A DNA stretch of 51,064 nt, from positions 1 to 51,064 of the forward strand of contig JAOACQ010000110.1 of the NCBI GenBank assembly GCA_026417755.1. The letters run 5' to 3'. How positions within the stretch are numbered: the first letter of the stretch is position 1; each line of letters begins with the position of its first letter. This document shows positions 18,773 to 27,322 of the stretch, piece after piece. Made by a program: the position numbers and the translations under genes. The notes under the pieces were generated by a model, which saw nothing but the letters and a program-made list of their open reading frames with translations, was not told the origin of the DNA and searched no databases. This stretch comes from Brevinematales bacterium (GTDB taxonomy: Bacteria > Spirochaetota > Brevinematia > Brevinematales > JAOACQ01).

Positions 18773-20284
18773 ATGAAAAGAATTATTTTTGCCATGCTTG
18801 CTCTTGTAACCTTTTCTTGCTCGCTTATTGATGAAAAGGTAATTGCTTCTTATGGCAGTGGAAAAATGAAAGGCACAGTGAAAATCAAAGATGTAAAAGC
18901 TGACTTTTTAAACTATGCATTATATGATCAGTCAATCGTTTCAAATGATGTAAACTGGTATAAGGAGTTAATTAGATCAAAATTTGTAATTCCAGAATTA
19001 CAGTATATCGATTTAGTAGAAAGAGGAATAACAAATTCAACAAATTTCATTTCAAATTTCCAAAAGATGGAAAAAAATATATATGATGGAACTCTCATAA
19101 GAAAAGGCCAGGAAATAATCACCGAAATTAGCAAGAAAGGCAAACATAATCTTGCTAGAGCATCTCATATTCTCTTCCTGGTATCAAAATATACAAATGT
19201 TAACGGCAAACAAATTGAAAAATCCGAACAGGAATATCAAAAAGAATTGCAGGAAATAGAAAAGAAAGCTGTCAATTTACTTGATAGCCTTAAACAGGCA
19301 AAAAATCTTGATAAAGAATTTGCAGAAGCTGCAAAAAATCTTTCAGAAGATCCAGGTAGCAAGAATAATGGAGGGGATCTTGGCTACTTCACCGAAGGAA
19401 CAATGGTAAAAGAATTTGAGGACGCCGTATTTAATGCAAAAAAGAAAGGTTTAGTAGAAACCCCTGTAAAAACTCCATATGGATTTCATATCATTTATGT
19501 AAAGGAACCAGCAAGTAAAAAATCTTTATCTCAGATAAAGTCAAAGGTAGATAAAAACTCATACTCAAGAATTGAAAGAACATTATCTTATAAATTTATG
19601 GATAGTTACAAACAAGAAAAGGTGAAGGACCTATTTGAAAGTGATTACGCCAATAAAAAAATTGTACTTGATGGTAACTCATATGAACCAAAAGATATTC
19701 CAGATAATGCAAAGGTTGTCGAGGTTTATGGTAAACCATATAGTTGGTCGGAATCAAAAGAAATCATTTCTTTCTATATACCTAACTTTATTGAAACCCT
19801 CAATTTTGATAATTTTATTACTCAGATGAATAATCTTAAAAACTTCTTATTCTTCAGAGATATTGCAAAAAACAAAAATTATGACAAATCTGCTAAATTC
19901 AAAAAAGATGTAAAAGATAATATAGAAAAATATAGAAAGAATCTTGTTGTTCAAACATACGAAGGAGAACTTTTTGAAAATAGTAAGAATCAGATTGCTG
20001 AGAAAGATATCATAGACTATTACAACAAGAATAAAGAAAAATTTACCAAAACAGAAAAAAATAAAAAGATTATCGTCCCATTAAAGGATGCTAAAGAATC
20101 AATAATTAACGAACTTGCATTTCAGAACTTACAAACAGAAAAAAGAAAGTGGGAAGATGAACTCAATAAAAAATATCAAATTGTGTTCAGTGATTCTGCA
20201 ATCAAATCCTTAATCAATATGGAAAAACAAAATATTCAAAAGTTCAAAAGAGAACAACAAAATAAACAACCAAAAAGAAAATAA
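18773..20284 (+). CDS. Parvulin-type peptidylprolyl isomerase lipoprotein (PrsA/SurA-like)
   Basis: Lipobox LVTFSC; ARASHILFLV...LSEDPGSKNNGGDLGYFTEGTMVKEFEDAVF...VKTPYGFHIIYV. Confidence 0.92.
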   Translation: MKRIIFAMLALVTFSCSLIDEKVIASYGSGKMKGTVKIKDVKADFLNYALYDQSIVSNDVNWYKELIRSKFVIPELQYIDLVERGITNSTNFISNFQKMEKNIYDGTLIRKGQEIITEISKKGKHNLARASHILFLVSKYTNVNGKQIEKSEQEYQKELQEIEKKAVNLLDSLKQAKNLDKEFAEAAKNLSEDPGSKNNGGDLGYFTEGTMVKEFEDAVFNAKKKGLVETPVKTPYGFHIIYVKEPASKKSLSQIKSKVDKNSYSRIERTLSYKFMDSYKQEKVKDLFESDYANKKIVLDGNSYEPKDIPDNAKVVEVYGKPYSWSESKEIISFYIPNFIETLNFDNFITQMNNLKNFLFFRDIAKNKNYDKSAKFKKDVKDNIEKYRKNLVVQTYEGELFENSKNQIAEKDIIDYYNKNKEKFTKTEKNKKIIVPLKDAKESIINELAFQNLQTEKRKWEDELNKKYQIVFSDSAIKSLINMEKQNIQKFKREQQNKQPKRK

Positions 20285-20289
20285 CAAAA

Positions 20290-20312
20290 AGCCCTGTAGA
20301 ATCTACAGGGCT
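20290..20312. terminator. Bidirectional rho-independent terminator
   Basis: AGCCCTGTAG-AAT-CTACAGGGCT flanked by AAAA/TTTT between convergent genes. Confidence 0.92.
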
Positions 20313-20315
20313 TTT

Positions 20316-21353
20316 CTATTCTATTTTATAAAAACTTCGTGGATTAAATGCCTCTCTTATTCCCTCACCTACAAAAGCAATCAAAAGCAAAATCAAAAAC
20401 AAGAACAAGGCTGGAAAAATGGAAAGCCAGTAAGAGGAAAGGTTCGCCATTCCTTGTCTTAAAAGTTCCCCAATGCTTGGTGTTGGAGCTGGCAACCCAA
20501 ATCCAAGAAAATCAAGAGCTGAAAGTGAAAAAATAGCCCCTATAAGATCAAAAGGAAGAAAAGTAATCACTGGAGTTAATGCATTGGGAAGAATGTGATT
20601 AAACATAATTTTAAAATCTGAAACCCCAATTGCTCTTGCAGATTCAACAAAAGGCATTTCTTTAATCTTGTAAAATTCAGCTCTTATATAGTAAGAAATA
20701 CCTATCCAGTCAAAAAAAGAAAAAACAATTATAAGCATAAAAATACTATTTCCAATTGAACTTCCCAGAATAATAACAATATAAAGAAAAGGAAGAGCAG
20801 AAATAATCTCTATAATCCTCTGAAATGTAAGATCAAACCACTTTCCTATATATCCCTGTAAAGCTCCTATAAAAACACCAACAGAAATACTAACAAAAGT
20901 AATAAGCAAAGCAAAACTAAAACTTATTCTGAAGCCATATATTATTCGTGTCAGAATATCACGACCTCTGTCATCCGTTCCTAAAAGATTTCTAAAAGTT
21001 GGTGGAGAAGGAGGGTTTGATGGTAAATTTTCTATAGATTCATATGGAGAATAAGGAATAGGTGGAAAAATTGCAAAATTCTTTTTATTCTCTAAAAATT
21101 TTTCACTCTTAACAAATTTCTTATAATCAATTATATCAGTAGCTGAATACCCAAAGTGATCCCCCGAATAAAAAGTAAAAATCGGAAAATACAATTTACC
21201 ATTGTATTTCAAAATAACTGGCTTATCATTAGCAATAAAATCAGCAAACAAAGAAAAAAAATAGAGCCCCAGTATTAAAATTAAGGAATAATAAGCACGT
21301 TTCTGACTTTTAAACTTTTCAATTCTTCTTAATGTTAATGGTGAAAATTTCAT
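20316..21353 (-). CDS. Peptide-type ABC transporter permease (YejE/OppC family)
   Basis: N-terminal TM, long periplasmic insertion with YSPYESIENLPSNPPSPPTFRNLLGTDDRGRDILTRIIYG, then BPD_transp_1 region. Confidence 0.92.
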   Translation of the reverse strand: MKFSPLTLRRIEKFKSQKRAYYSLILILGLYFFSLFADFIANDKPVILKYNGKLYFPIFTFYSGDHFGYSATDIIDYKKFVKSEKFLENKKNFAIFPPIPYSPYESIENLPSNPPSPPTFRNLLGTDDRGRDILTRIIYGFRISFSFALLITFVSISVGVFIGALQGYIGKWFDLTFQRIIEIISALPFLYIVIILGSSIGNSIFMLIIVFSFFDWIGISYYIRAEFYKIKEMPFVESARAIGVSDFKIMFNHILPNALTPVITFLPFDLIGAIFSLSALDFLGFGLPAPTPSIGELLRQGMANLSSYWLSIFPALFLFLILLLIAFVGEGIREAFNPRSFYKIE

Positions 21354-21358
21354 ATATA

Positions 21359-22378
21359 TCACCTGAATCTTATTCTTGGATCGACAATTACAAGTGCAAT
21401 ATCAGAAAGTATTCTACCAACCAGAACAAGTAAACTCGAAATAAAGGTCAATCCTAAAGCAACAGGATAATCCCTATTAACAATAGCTTCATAACCAAGC
21501 AACCCCATTCCATCAATTGTAAAGATAGTCTCAATTAATACTGAGCCAGATAAAATCACAGTTAAAATCATACCAATATTTGTAGCAACAGGAATAAGAG
21601 CATTTCTCAAAGCATGTTTAAAGACAGCCTCTTTAAAACTCAATCCTTTCGCAAGTGCTGTTTTAATATAATCTTTTTGCAACTCTTCAAGCATAGAATT
21701 TTTCATTAAAAGTGTGAGAGTAGCAAAATTACCTATTAAATAACAGAATACAGGAAGTACCATATGATAAATTACATCAAGCACTTTTCCAAAGAAACTT
21801 AAATCCTCAAAATTATCAGAAATTATACCGCTTATAGGAAACAGATTAAGAAAACTCCCTCCACCAAAAAGTACAATAAGGATTACAGCCATTACAAAAC
21901 CAGGAATAGAATAACCTGCAAATATTAAAAAACTTGTATAATGATCAAATGGTTTATTATTCTCTATTGCCTTTTTTATACCTAAAGGAATACAAATCAT
22001 ATAGCTTAATAAAAACCCAGTTAGCCCAAACATCAAAGAGATAGGAATTCTTGAAACAATTATAGTTAAAACTGGCTTCTCATAAATATAAGAATAGCCA
22101 AAATCACCTCTTATTATTTTAGAAAGCCAATCAAAATATCTTATTATCAAAGGTTTATCAAATCCATAATATTGTTTTATTTTTTCAATTTCTTCTGAAT
22201 AAATCTGAGATTGTGGTTGTGTTGTAGAACCCTCTTTCAACTGGGATTGCTTAAGTTTGTAGATAGCCTGTTCTATAGGCCCACCGGGGACCGCATTCAT
22301 TATAAGAAAACAAACGAGAGTAATACCAAACAAAGTCGGTAAGATCAATAACAATCTTTTGATAATATAAGATTTCAT
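21359..22378 (-). CDS. Peptide-type ABC transporter permease (YejB/OppB family)
   Basis: MKSYIIKRLLLILPTLFGITLVCFLIMNAVPGGPIEQ...; DPRIRF C-terminus. Confidence 0.92.
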   Translation of the reverse strand: MKSYIIKRLLLILPTLFGITLVCFLIMNAVPGGPIEQAIYKLKQSQLKEGSTTQPQSQIYSEEIEKIKQYYGFDKPLIIRYFDWLSKIIRGDFGYSYIYEKPVLTIIVSRIPISLMFGLTGFLLSYMICIPLGIKKAIENNKPFDHYTSFLIFAGYSIPGFVMAVILIVLFGGGSFLNLFPISGIISDNFEDLSFFGKVLDVIYHMVLPVFCYLIGNFATLTLLMKNSMLEELQKDYIKTALAKGLSFKEAVFKHALRNALIPVATNIGMILTVILSGSVLIETIFTIDGMGLLGYEAIVNRDYPVALGLTFISSLLVLVGRILSDIALVIVDPRIRFR

Positions 22379-22388
22379 AAAGTATCCA

Positions 22389-22871
22389 CTATAAGATTCC
22401 TTCTATTTTTAGTAATTTTTCTTTTATATTTAATCCTGCACTAAAGCCACCTATACTATTTTTTTGTAAAAAATTCTTCGGTAAAACCCTGTGGCACGGT
22501 ATAATAATCGGAAATGGATTTAATCCAAGAATTCTTCCAACAGCTCTCTTCAAATTTTTATTGCCCAATTTTTCTGCTAAACCTTCATAACTTATAAAGT
22601 TACCATAAGTTATTTTAATCAAAGCCCTATAAACTTTCAACTGGAAATCACTAAAAACACTAAAATCCAATAACTTAAAATCTACATCAAAATTAACTAT
22701 TTTACCACCAAGATAATCGAAAAATCTTTCAAAAAATTTATTGTAAGAAGTTTTTTCCGGAAATGAAATTTTATCACTATTTGAAAGGTTAATTTTAGTA
22801 AAAACATTATTTTCGATGCAAAAAGAAACCCCTATCCCATTATTGGAAAGAAAGAAATTTTCTTTTTGCAT
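22389..22871 (-). CDS. ogt: Methylated-DNA--protein-cysteine methyltransferase
   Basis: FPIIIPCHRVL active site; YGNFISYEGLAEKLGNKNLKRAVGRILGLNP. Confidence 0.93.
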   Translation of the reverse strand: MQKENFFLSNNGIGVSFCIENNVFTKINLSNSDKISFPEKTSYNKFFERFFDYLGGKIVNFDVDFKLLDFSVFSDFQLKVYRALIKITYGNFISYEGLAEKLGNKNLKRAVGRILGLNPFPIIIPCHRVLPKNFLQKNSIGGFSAGLNIKEKLLKIEGIL

Positions 22872-22910
22872 AAAAAAACCTTTTCAAAAATTTTTTATCC
22901 AATAAAAAAA

Positions 22911-22998
22911 CGGAAGAGGAGGGATTCGAACCCTCGGTACGCTTTTGGCGTACACGTGCCTTCCAAGCACGCTCCTTAAACCACTCGGACACTCTTCC
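22911..22998 (-). tRNA. tRNA-Ser (anticodon GGA)
   Basis: Minus strand GGAAGAGTGTCCGAGTGGTTTAAGGAGCGTGCTTGGAAGGCACGTGTACGCCAAAAGCGTACCGAGGGTTCGAATCCCTCCTCTTCCG; long variable arm; loop TTGGAAG. Confidence 0.97.
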
Positions 22999-23049
22999 AG
23001 CTAAAAAACTATAATATTATAATTTTTTTTTACCTTTCTGTCAAAATAT

Positions 23050-23304
23050 CTAATCTTCCATTATAACATATTGGACCTTTACCCCTCTTATAGCCTCCAG
23101 TTTCTCCTTCATTTTCTTATGTTCATTTTGATCACCAATAAGCTGCAAAATCATTAACCCCTTATCACTACAAATATTCTCATTTGCTTCATGCAAACCA
23201 AGCCTTGTTTTAACATAACAACCAAACTCCGTAAGAACTTTCTGAACTTCTACAGCCTCATTAAGCCTATTAGTTAATAAAACAATAAGTAATTGATATT
23301 TCAT
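23050..23304 (-). CDS. Small ACT-like protein, TM1266-type putative [FeFe]-hydrogenase-system regulator family
   Basis: MKYQLLIVLLTNRLNEAVEVQKVLTEFGCYVKTRLGLHEANENICSDKGLMILQLIGDQNEHKKMKEKLEAIRGVKVQYV resembles TM1266-like sequences. Confidence 0.6.
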   Translation of the reverse strand: MKYQLLIVLLTNRLNEAVEVQKVLTEFGCYVKTRLGLHEANENICSDKGLMILQLIGDQNEHKKMKEKLEAIRGVKVQYVIMED

Positions 23305-23367
23305 AAAGTTCCTCCCTAATTTTCAATATTATACAAAATAAGTATAAATTAGTCAATCAGAATTTAT

Positions 23368-23409
23368 TAAAAAAGCTGAGTTCTCAATTATGAAAAACCC
23401 AGCTTTTTT
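23368..23409 (-). terminator. Rho-independent terminator of xyl-like operon 2
   Basis: AAAAAAGCTG...CAGCTTTTTT inverted repeat downstream of the permease gene. Confidence 0.8.
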
Positions 23410-23428
23410 ACTATAAAAAAGGAAAAAT

Positions 23429-24565
23429 TTAATCTTTTTGTTTGGTTTGAAAATCTATAAGAACTGCAAACATTAAGATTAAGCCTTTAACAATGTATTG
23501 CCAGAAAGTAGGAGTATTAAGTAATACCATTCCATTATCAAGACTTGCCATAATTAAAGCCCCAACAATCGCTCCTGTAACATTACCAACACCACCCATT
23601 AAACTTGTCCCGCCTATTACACATGCTGCTATAACATCAAGCTCAAAACCAGTTCCAGCAGATGTAGTTGCTCCATTAAGCCTTGCAGATAAAACAACCC
23701 CTCCAATCCCGCAAAGTAGGCCCATAAGCACAAAAGCTATTAATGTATTAAGTTTAATATTTATTCCTGAATACTTTGCTGCCTCAGGATTACCTCCTAT
23801 TGCATACAAATATCTTCCAAATCTCGTATGTTCACTTATAACCTTAAAAATTACAACAAGAGTAAACAGTAATAAAACTGGAACAGGTATCCCCTCATAA
23901 CTATTCATAATAAAAACAGCCAATATAATAAGTCCAATTATCAGCAAATTAATAATGAGATCATAAAACAAAGGTTTAGTTTCAAAACCATAATTTATTC
24001 TATCCAATCTCTTCTTTATCCTTATAAAAAGAATAAAAATAACTACTATCATAGCAAGTATCCACCCAATAGTCGTGGGTAAAAAAGCCTGCCCAATCTG
24101 GACAAATTCATGGCTTAATGGAGAGATTGTTCTACCTTCTGTAATTCCAAGAATTACACCTCTGAATATCATCATCCCACCTAAAGTTACAACAAAAGCT
24201 GGAACTTTAAGATAACAAACCCAATCCCCCTGCCATAAACCAATCAATAATCCAACAAGTATAGCAACGGAAACAGCCCCAATTGTTGACCACCCCATCT
24301 TAGCCTGTAAGATTGCAGCTATGGCACCGGTCAAACCAACAACAGATCCAATCGACAAATCTATATGCCCGGAAACTATAATCAAAACCATCCCAATTGA
24401 AAGAATCCCAGTTATAGACATTTGTCTCGCTAAATTTGAAAGATTTCTTGGAGTGAGAAAGGTATCCTGATTAAGCAAAAAGAAAAGAAGCCATATAGCT
24501 ATTAAAGCAAAAACCATAACATATGATTTTAAATTTACTTTCACTCTTCTTTTTTCTACTGACAT
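23429..24565 (-). CDS. xylH: Sugar ABC transporter permease, XylH-like
   Basis: LTPRNLSNLARQMSITGILSIGMVLIIVSGHIDLSIGSVVGLTGA...AAKYSGINIKLNTLIAFVLMGLLCGIGGVV...GGTSLMGGVG; TAATG overlap with upstream ATPase gene. Confidence 0.94.
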   Translation of the reverse strand: MSVEKRRVKVNLKSYVMVFALIAIWLLFFLLNQDTFLTPRNLSNLARQMSITGILSIGMVLIIVSGHIDLSIGSVVGLTGAIAAILQAKMGWSTIGAVSVAILVGLLIGLWQGDWVCYLKVPAFVVTLGGMMIFRGVILGITEGRTISPLSHEFVQIGQAFLPTTIGWILAMIVVIFILFIRIKKRLDRINYGFETKPLFYDLIINLLIIGLIILAVFIMNSYEGIPVPVLLLFTLVVIFKVISEHTRFGRYLYAIGGNPEAAKYSGINIKLNTLIAFVLMGLLCGIGGVVLSARLNGATTSAGTGFELDVIAACVIGGTSLMGGVGNVTGAIVGALIMASLDNGMVLLNTPTFWQYIVKGLILMFAVLIDFQTKQKD

Positions 24566-26079
24566 TATTTTCCTCCTGTTGCATAATACATTATTTCTTC
24601 CTGTGTTACATTACCACCTTGAAGTTCTCCTGTAATTTTACCCTCTGACATAACCAAAATTCTATCACTCATACCTATTATTTCGGGTAACTCTGAAGAA
24701 ATCATTACAATACAAACTCCCTTTCTGACAAGTTCATTCATTATCTTATATATTTCTACTTTTGCTCCTACATCTATACCTCTAGTAGGTTCATCAAGAA
24801 AAAGTATCTTTGGCTCTGTTAAAAGCCATTTTGCAAGAACAACTTTTTGTTGATTCCCGCCACTTAAATTATTAACCAAGGTTTCAAGAGAAGGTGTTTT
24901 TATTCTTAATTCCTCAACAAATTTTTTACCATATTTTATTTCCTCATTTTCATTAATTAAAACTTTTGAAATCTTCTCCATAGCTGAAAGTGTAATATTT
25001 TTCATCACATTCATTTTCAAAATGAGTCCATACAACTTCCTATCCTCCGTAACGAGTCCAATACCATATTTTATGGCATCAGCAGGTGAATTAATCTCTA
25101 TCTTTTTACCTTTAAGATAAATATCGCCTTTTTTTCGGCCAGGATAAGCTCCAAAGATACTGGTTACAAGTTCTGTTCTTCCAGATCCAACAAGCCCTGC
25201 AATTCCAAGAATTTCTCCTTCTCTTACTTCAAAAGTAACATTATCAAGCAATAATTCTCCATCCTTTGTAGGATCTTCAACACAAAAATTTTTAACCTGA
25301 AGGACAACATTCTTTGGAATATGTTTTTCACGTGGATATAATTCCTTAAGTTCTCTTCCTACCATCATCGAAATAATTTTACTTTCATTCAAATTCTTTA
25401 CTTCATCAGTTCCTATAGTTTTTCCATCTCTTAAAACAGTAACCCTATCTGCAATTTCAAAAATTTCTTTTAATCTATGAGAAATATAAATACAGGTTAC
25501 TCCTTCTTTTCTTAATGAACGTAAAATTTCCATAAGATTCTCTGTTTCATTCTCAGATAATGAAGCTGTTGGCTCATCTAAGATAAGAATTTGTGCATTT
25601 TTACTCAATGCTTTCACAATTTCAATAAGTTGTTGTTGCCCGACTCCAAGTTCTTTAACTTTTCTATTTACATTTACATCAAGTTTTACTCTCTTTAAAA
25701 GTTCGGTACTTGTATAGCAAATTTTATCCCAATCAACAAAAGATTTCATCTTCAATGGTTCATTCCCAAGAAATATATTTTCAGCAATACTCAATTCTTT
25801 TATAAGAGTTAATTCCTGATATATTACTGAAATTCCTGCTTCCTCAGAATCTCGAACATTAAGAAATTTTTTTTCTTTTCCATTTATAAAAATTTGACCT
25901 TCATAAGAAGAACATGGATAAACTCCACTTAAAATCTTAATTAAAGTTGATTTACCAGCCCCATTTTCTCCAACAAGTGCATGAATTTCTCCTTCACAAA
26001 CTTTAAAACAAACATTATCAAGTGCTCTCACCCCCGGAAAATCTTTTGTAATACCTTCTGCTTCAAGAATATAATTCAT
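24565..26079 (-). CDS. xylG: Sugar ABC transporter tandem-NBD ATP-binding protein, XylG-like
   Basis: GENGAGKSTLIKILSGVYP, LGVGQQQLIEIVKAL, ILILDEPTASL, YISHRLKE; second NBD GSGRTEL, LSGGNQQKVVLAKWL. Confidence 0.94.
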   Translation of the reverse strand: MNYILEAEGITKDFPGVRALDNVCFKVCEGEIHALVGENGAGKSTLIKILSGVYPCSSYEGQIFINGKEKKFLNVRDSEEAGISVIYQELTLIKELSIAENIFLGNEPLKMKSFVDWDKICYTSTELLKRVKLDVNVNRKVKELGVGQQQLIEIVKALSKNAQILILDEPTASLSENETENLMEILRSLRKEGVTCIYISHRLKEIFEIADRVTVLRDGKTIGTDEVKNLNESKIISMMVGRELKELYPREKHIPKNVVLQVKNFCVEDPTKDGELLLDNVTFEVREGEILGIAGLVGSGRTELVTSIFGAYPGRKKGDIYLKGKKIEINSPADAIKYGIGLVTEDRKLYGLILKMNVMKNITLSAMEKISKVLINENEEIKYGKKFVEELRIKTPSLETLVNNLSGGNQQKVVLAKWLLTEPKILFLDEPTRGIDVGAKVEIYKIMNELVRKGVCIVMISSELPEIIGMSDRILVMSEGKITGELQGGNVTQEEIMYYATGGK

Positions 26080-26103
26080 AATAACCTCTTAGTAATTTAT
26101 TGA

Positions 26104-26134
26104 TCCAGAGGGTAGCTCAATAGCTACCCCTGGA
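26104..26134 (-). repeat. Stable hairpin between SBP and ATPase genes of operon 2
   Basis: TCCAG(A)GGGTAGCT-CAAT-AGCTACCC-C-TGGA: 13 base pairs with one bulge. Confidence 0.85.
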
Positions 26135-26192
26135 CCGAGACTACCCAAAAGCGTTAGCCTCAATAGCACCTCCATTCAAAAGATCCCATCAT

Positions 26193-27185
26193 TTATTTTC
26201 CGTAAATATCTTTTTCAGAATGGAACCCATCGGCAACTATAACAGATTTCATATTAGCCTTTGTAACCTGAATAGGAACAAGCATTATAGAAGGAACATC
26301 GATTTTGCCATTGTTTACTTTTGTATTAACTTCACTTGCTGGTTTCTTATTAGCCAATTCTAAAGCTGCTTTTGCTGCTGCAGTTGCAAGTTTCTTGATA
26401 GGTTTATAAATAGTAACCGCCTGTGTCCCAGCAACTACTCTCTTACATGCTGCAAGCTCTGCATCCTGACCGGTAACCAATACCTTACCAGCAAGTTTCT
26501 GCTCGGCAAGAGCCTGAACAGCGCCACCAGCAGTCCCATCATTAGCACATAAGATTACATCTACCTTATTTTTATGCTGGGTTAAACCATTTTCCACATG
26601 TTTTAATGCTTTTTCTGGTGACCATCCATCACACCACTGCTCAAATACAACCTTTGCATCAGGATATTTTTTCAACACGTTTTCAAAACCCTGTCTTACA
26701 AGAAATGCATTATTATCAGTAGGAGACCCATTAATTATAAAATAATTGCCTTTTGGTTTTAATTTGCAAACATATTCTGCCATGAGTTCTCCAACCTTAA
26801 CACTATCAAAAGAAACATAGAGATCAAGATCGCAGTTCTTAATCATTCTGTCATAGGCAATAACCGGAATTTTTGCTTTCTGAGCAGATTTTACAATGGA
26901 ACTTGCTGTTTCACCATTCTGAGCAATTACTACAAGAACATTAACTCCCTTAGTGATAAGATTTTCACACTGGCTATTCTGAAGATTTTCATCACCATTA
27001 GCTGACACTACTATAACTTCAGCACCAGCTTTTTCTGCCTCAGCCACAAAAAGATCTCTGTCCACCTTCCATCTTTCTTCTGCAAGAGTAGCAAAAGAAA
27101 GACCAATCTTTACCTTTGAGAAACCAGTTACAGAAACAAAGAATAAAAGAAATAAACTAAACACTACCTTCAAAAACTTCTCCAT
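26193..27185 (-). CDS. xylF: Sugar ABC transporter substrate-binding protein, XylF-like (no lipobox)
   Basis: VIAYDRMIKNCDLDLYVSFDSVKVGELMAEYV, LVTGQDAELAACKRVVAGTQAVTIYKPIKKLA; signal peptide. Confidence 0.92.
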   Translation of the reverse strand: MEKFLKVVFSLFLLFFVSVTGFSKVKIGLSFATLAEERWKVDRDLFVAEAEKAGAEVIVVSANGDENLQNSQCENLITKGVNVLVVIAQNGETASSIVKSAQKAKIPVIAYDRMIKNCDLDLYVSFDSVKVGELMAEYVCKLKPKGNYFIINGSPTDNNAFLVRQGFENVLKKYPDAKVVFEQWCDGWSPEKALKHVENGLTQHKNKVDVILCANDGTAGGAVQALAEQKLAGKVLVTGQDAELAACKRVVAGTQAVTIYKPIKKLATAAAKAALELANKKPASEVNTKVNNGKIDVPSIMLVPIQVTKANMKSVIVADGFHSEKDIYGK

Positions 27186-27252
27186 CTTAAACCTCCTTTA
27201 AAAATGGAATTTATTTTTATTTTATAATTATTTTTAAATACATTTTAAATAA

Positions 27253-27320
27253 ATTTTAAATATTAAGATTATTTTGTCAATCACCTTAGAGAATGAATTT
27301 TTTCACCCATTAAGGTGATT
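27253..27320 (-). promoter_or_regulatory. Candidate regulated promoter and operator of xylF-like operon 2
   Basis: Minus: TTGACA (27280-27275)-N16-TAAAAT (27258-27253); 10-bp inverted repeat AATCACCTTA (27279-27288)/TAAGGTGATT (27311-27320) and nested TCACC-N6-GGTGA (27303-27318). Confidence 0.65.
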
Positions 27321-27322
27321 TT

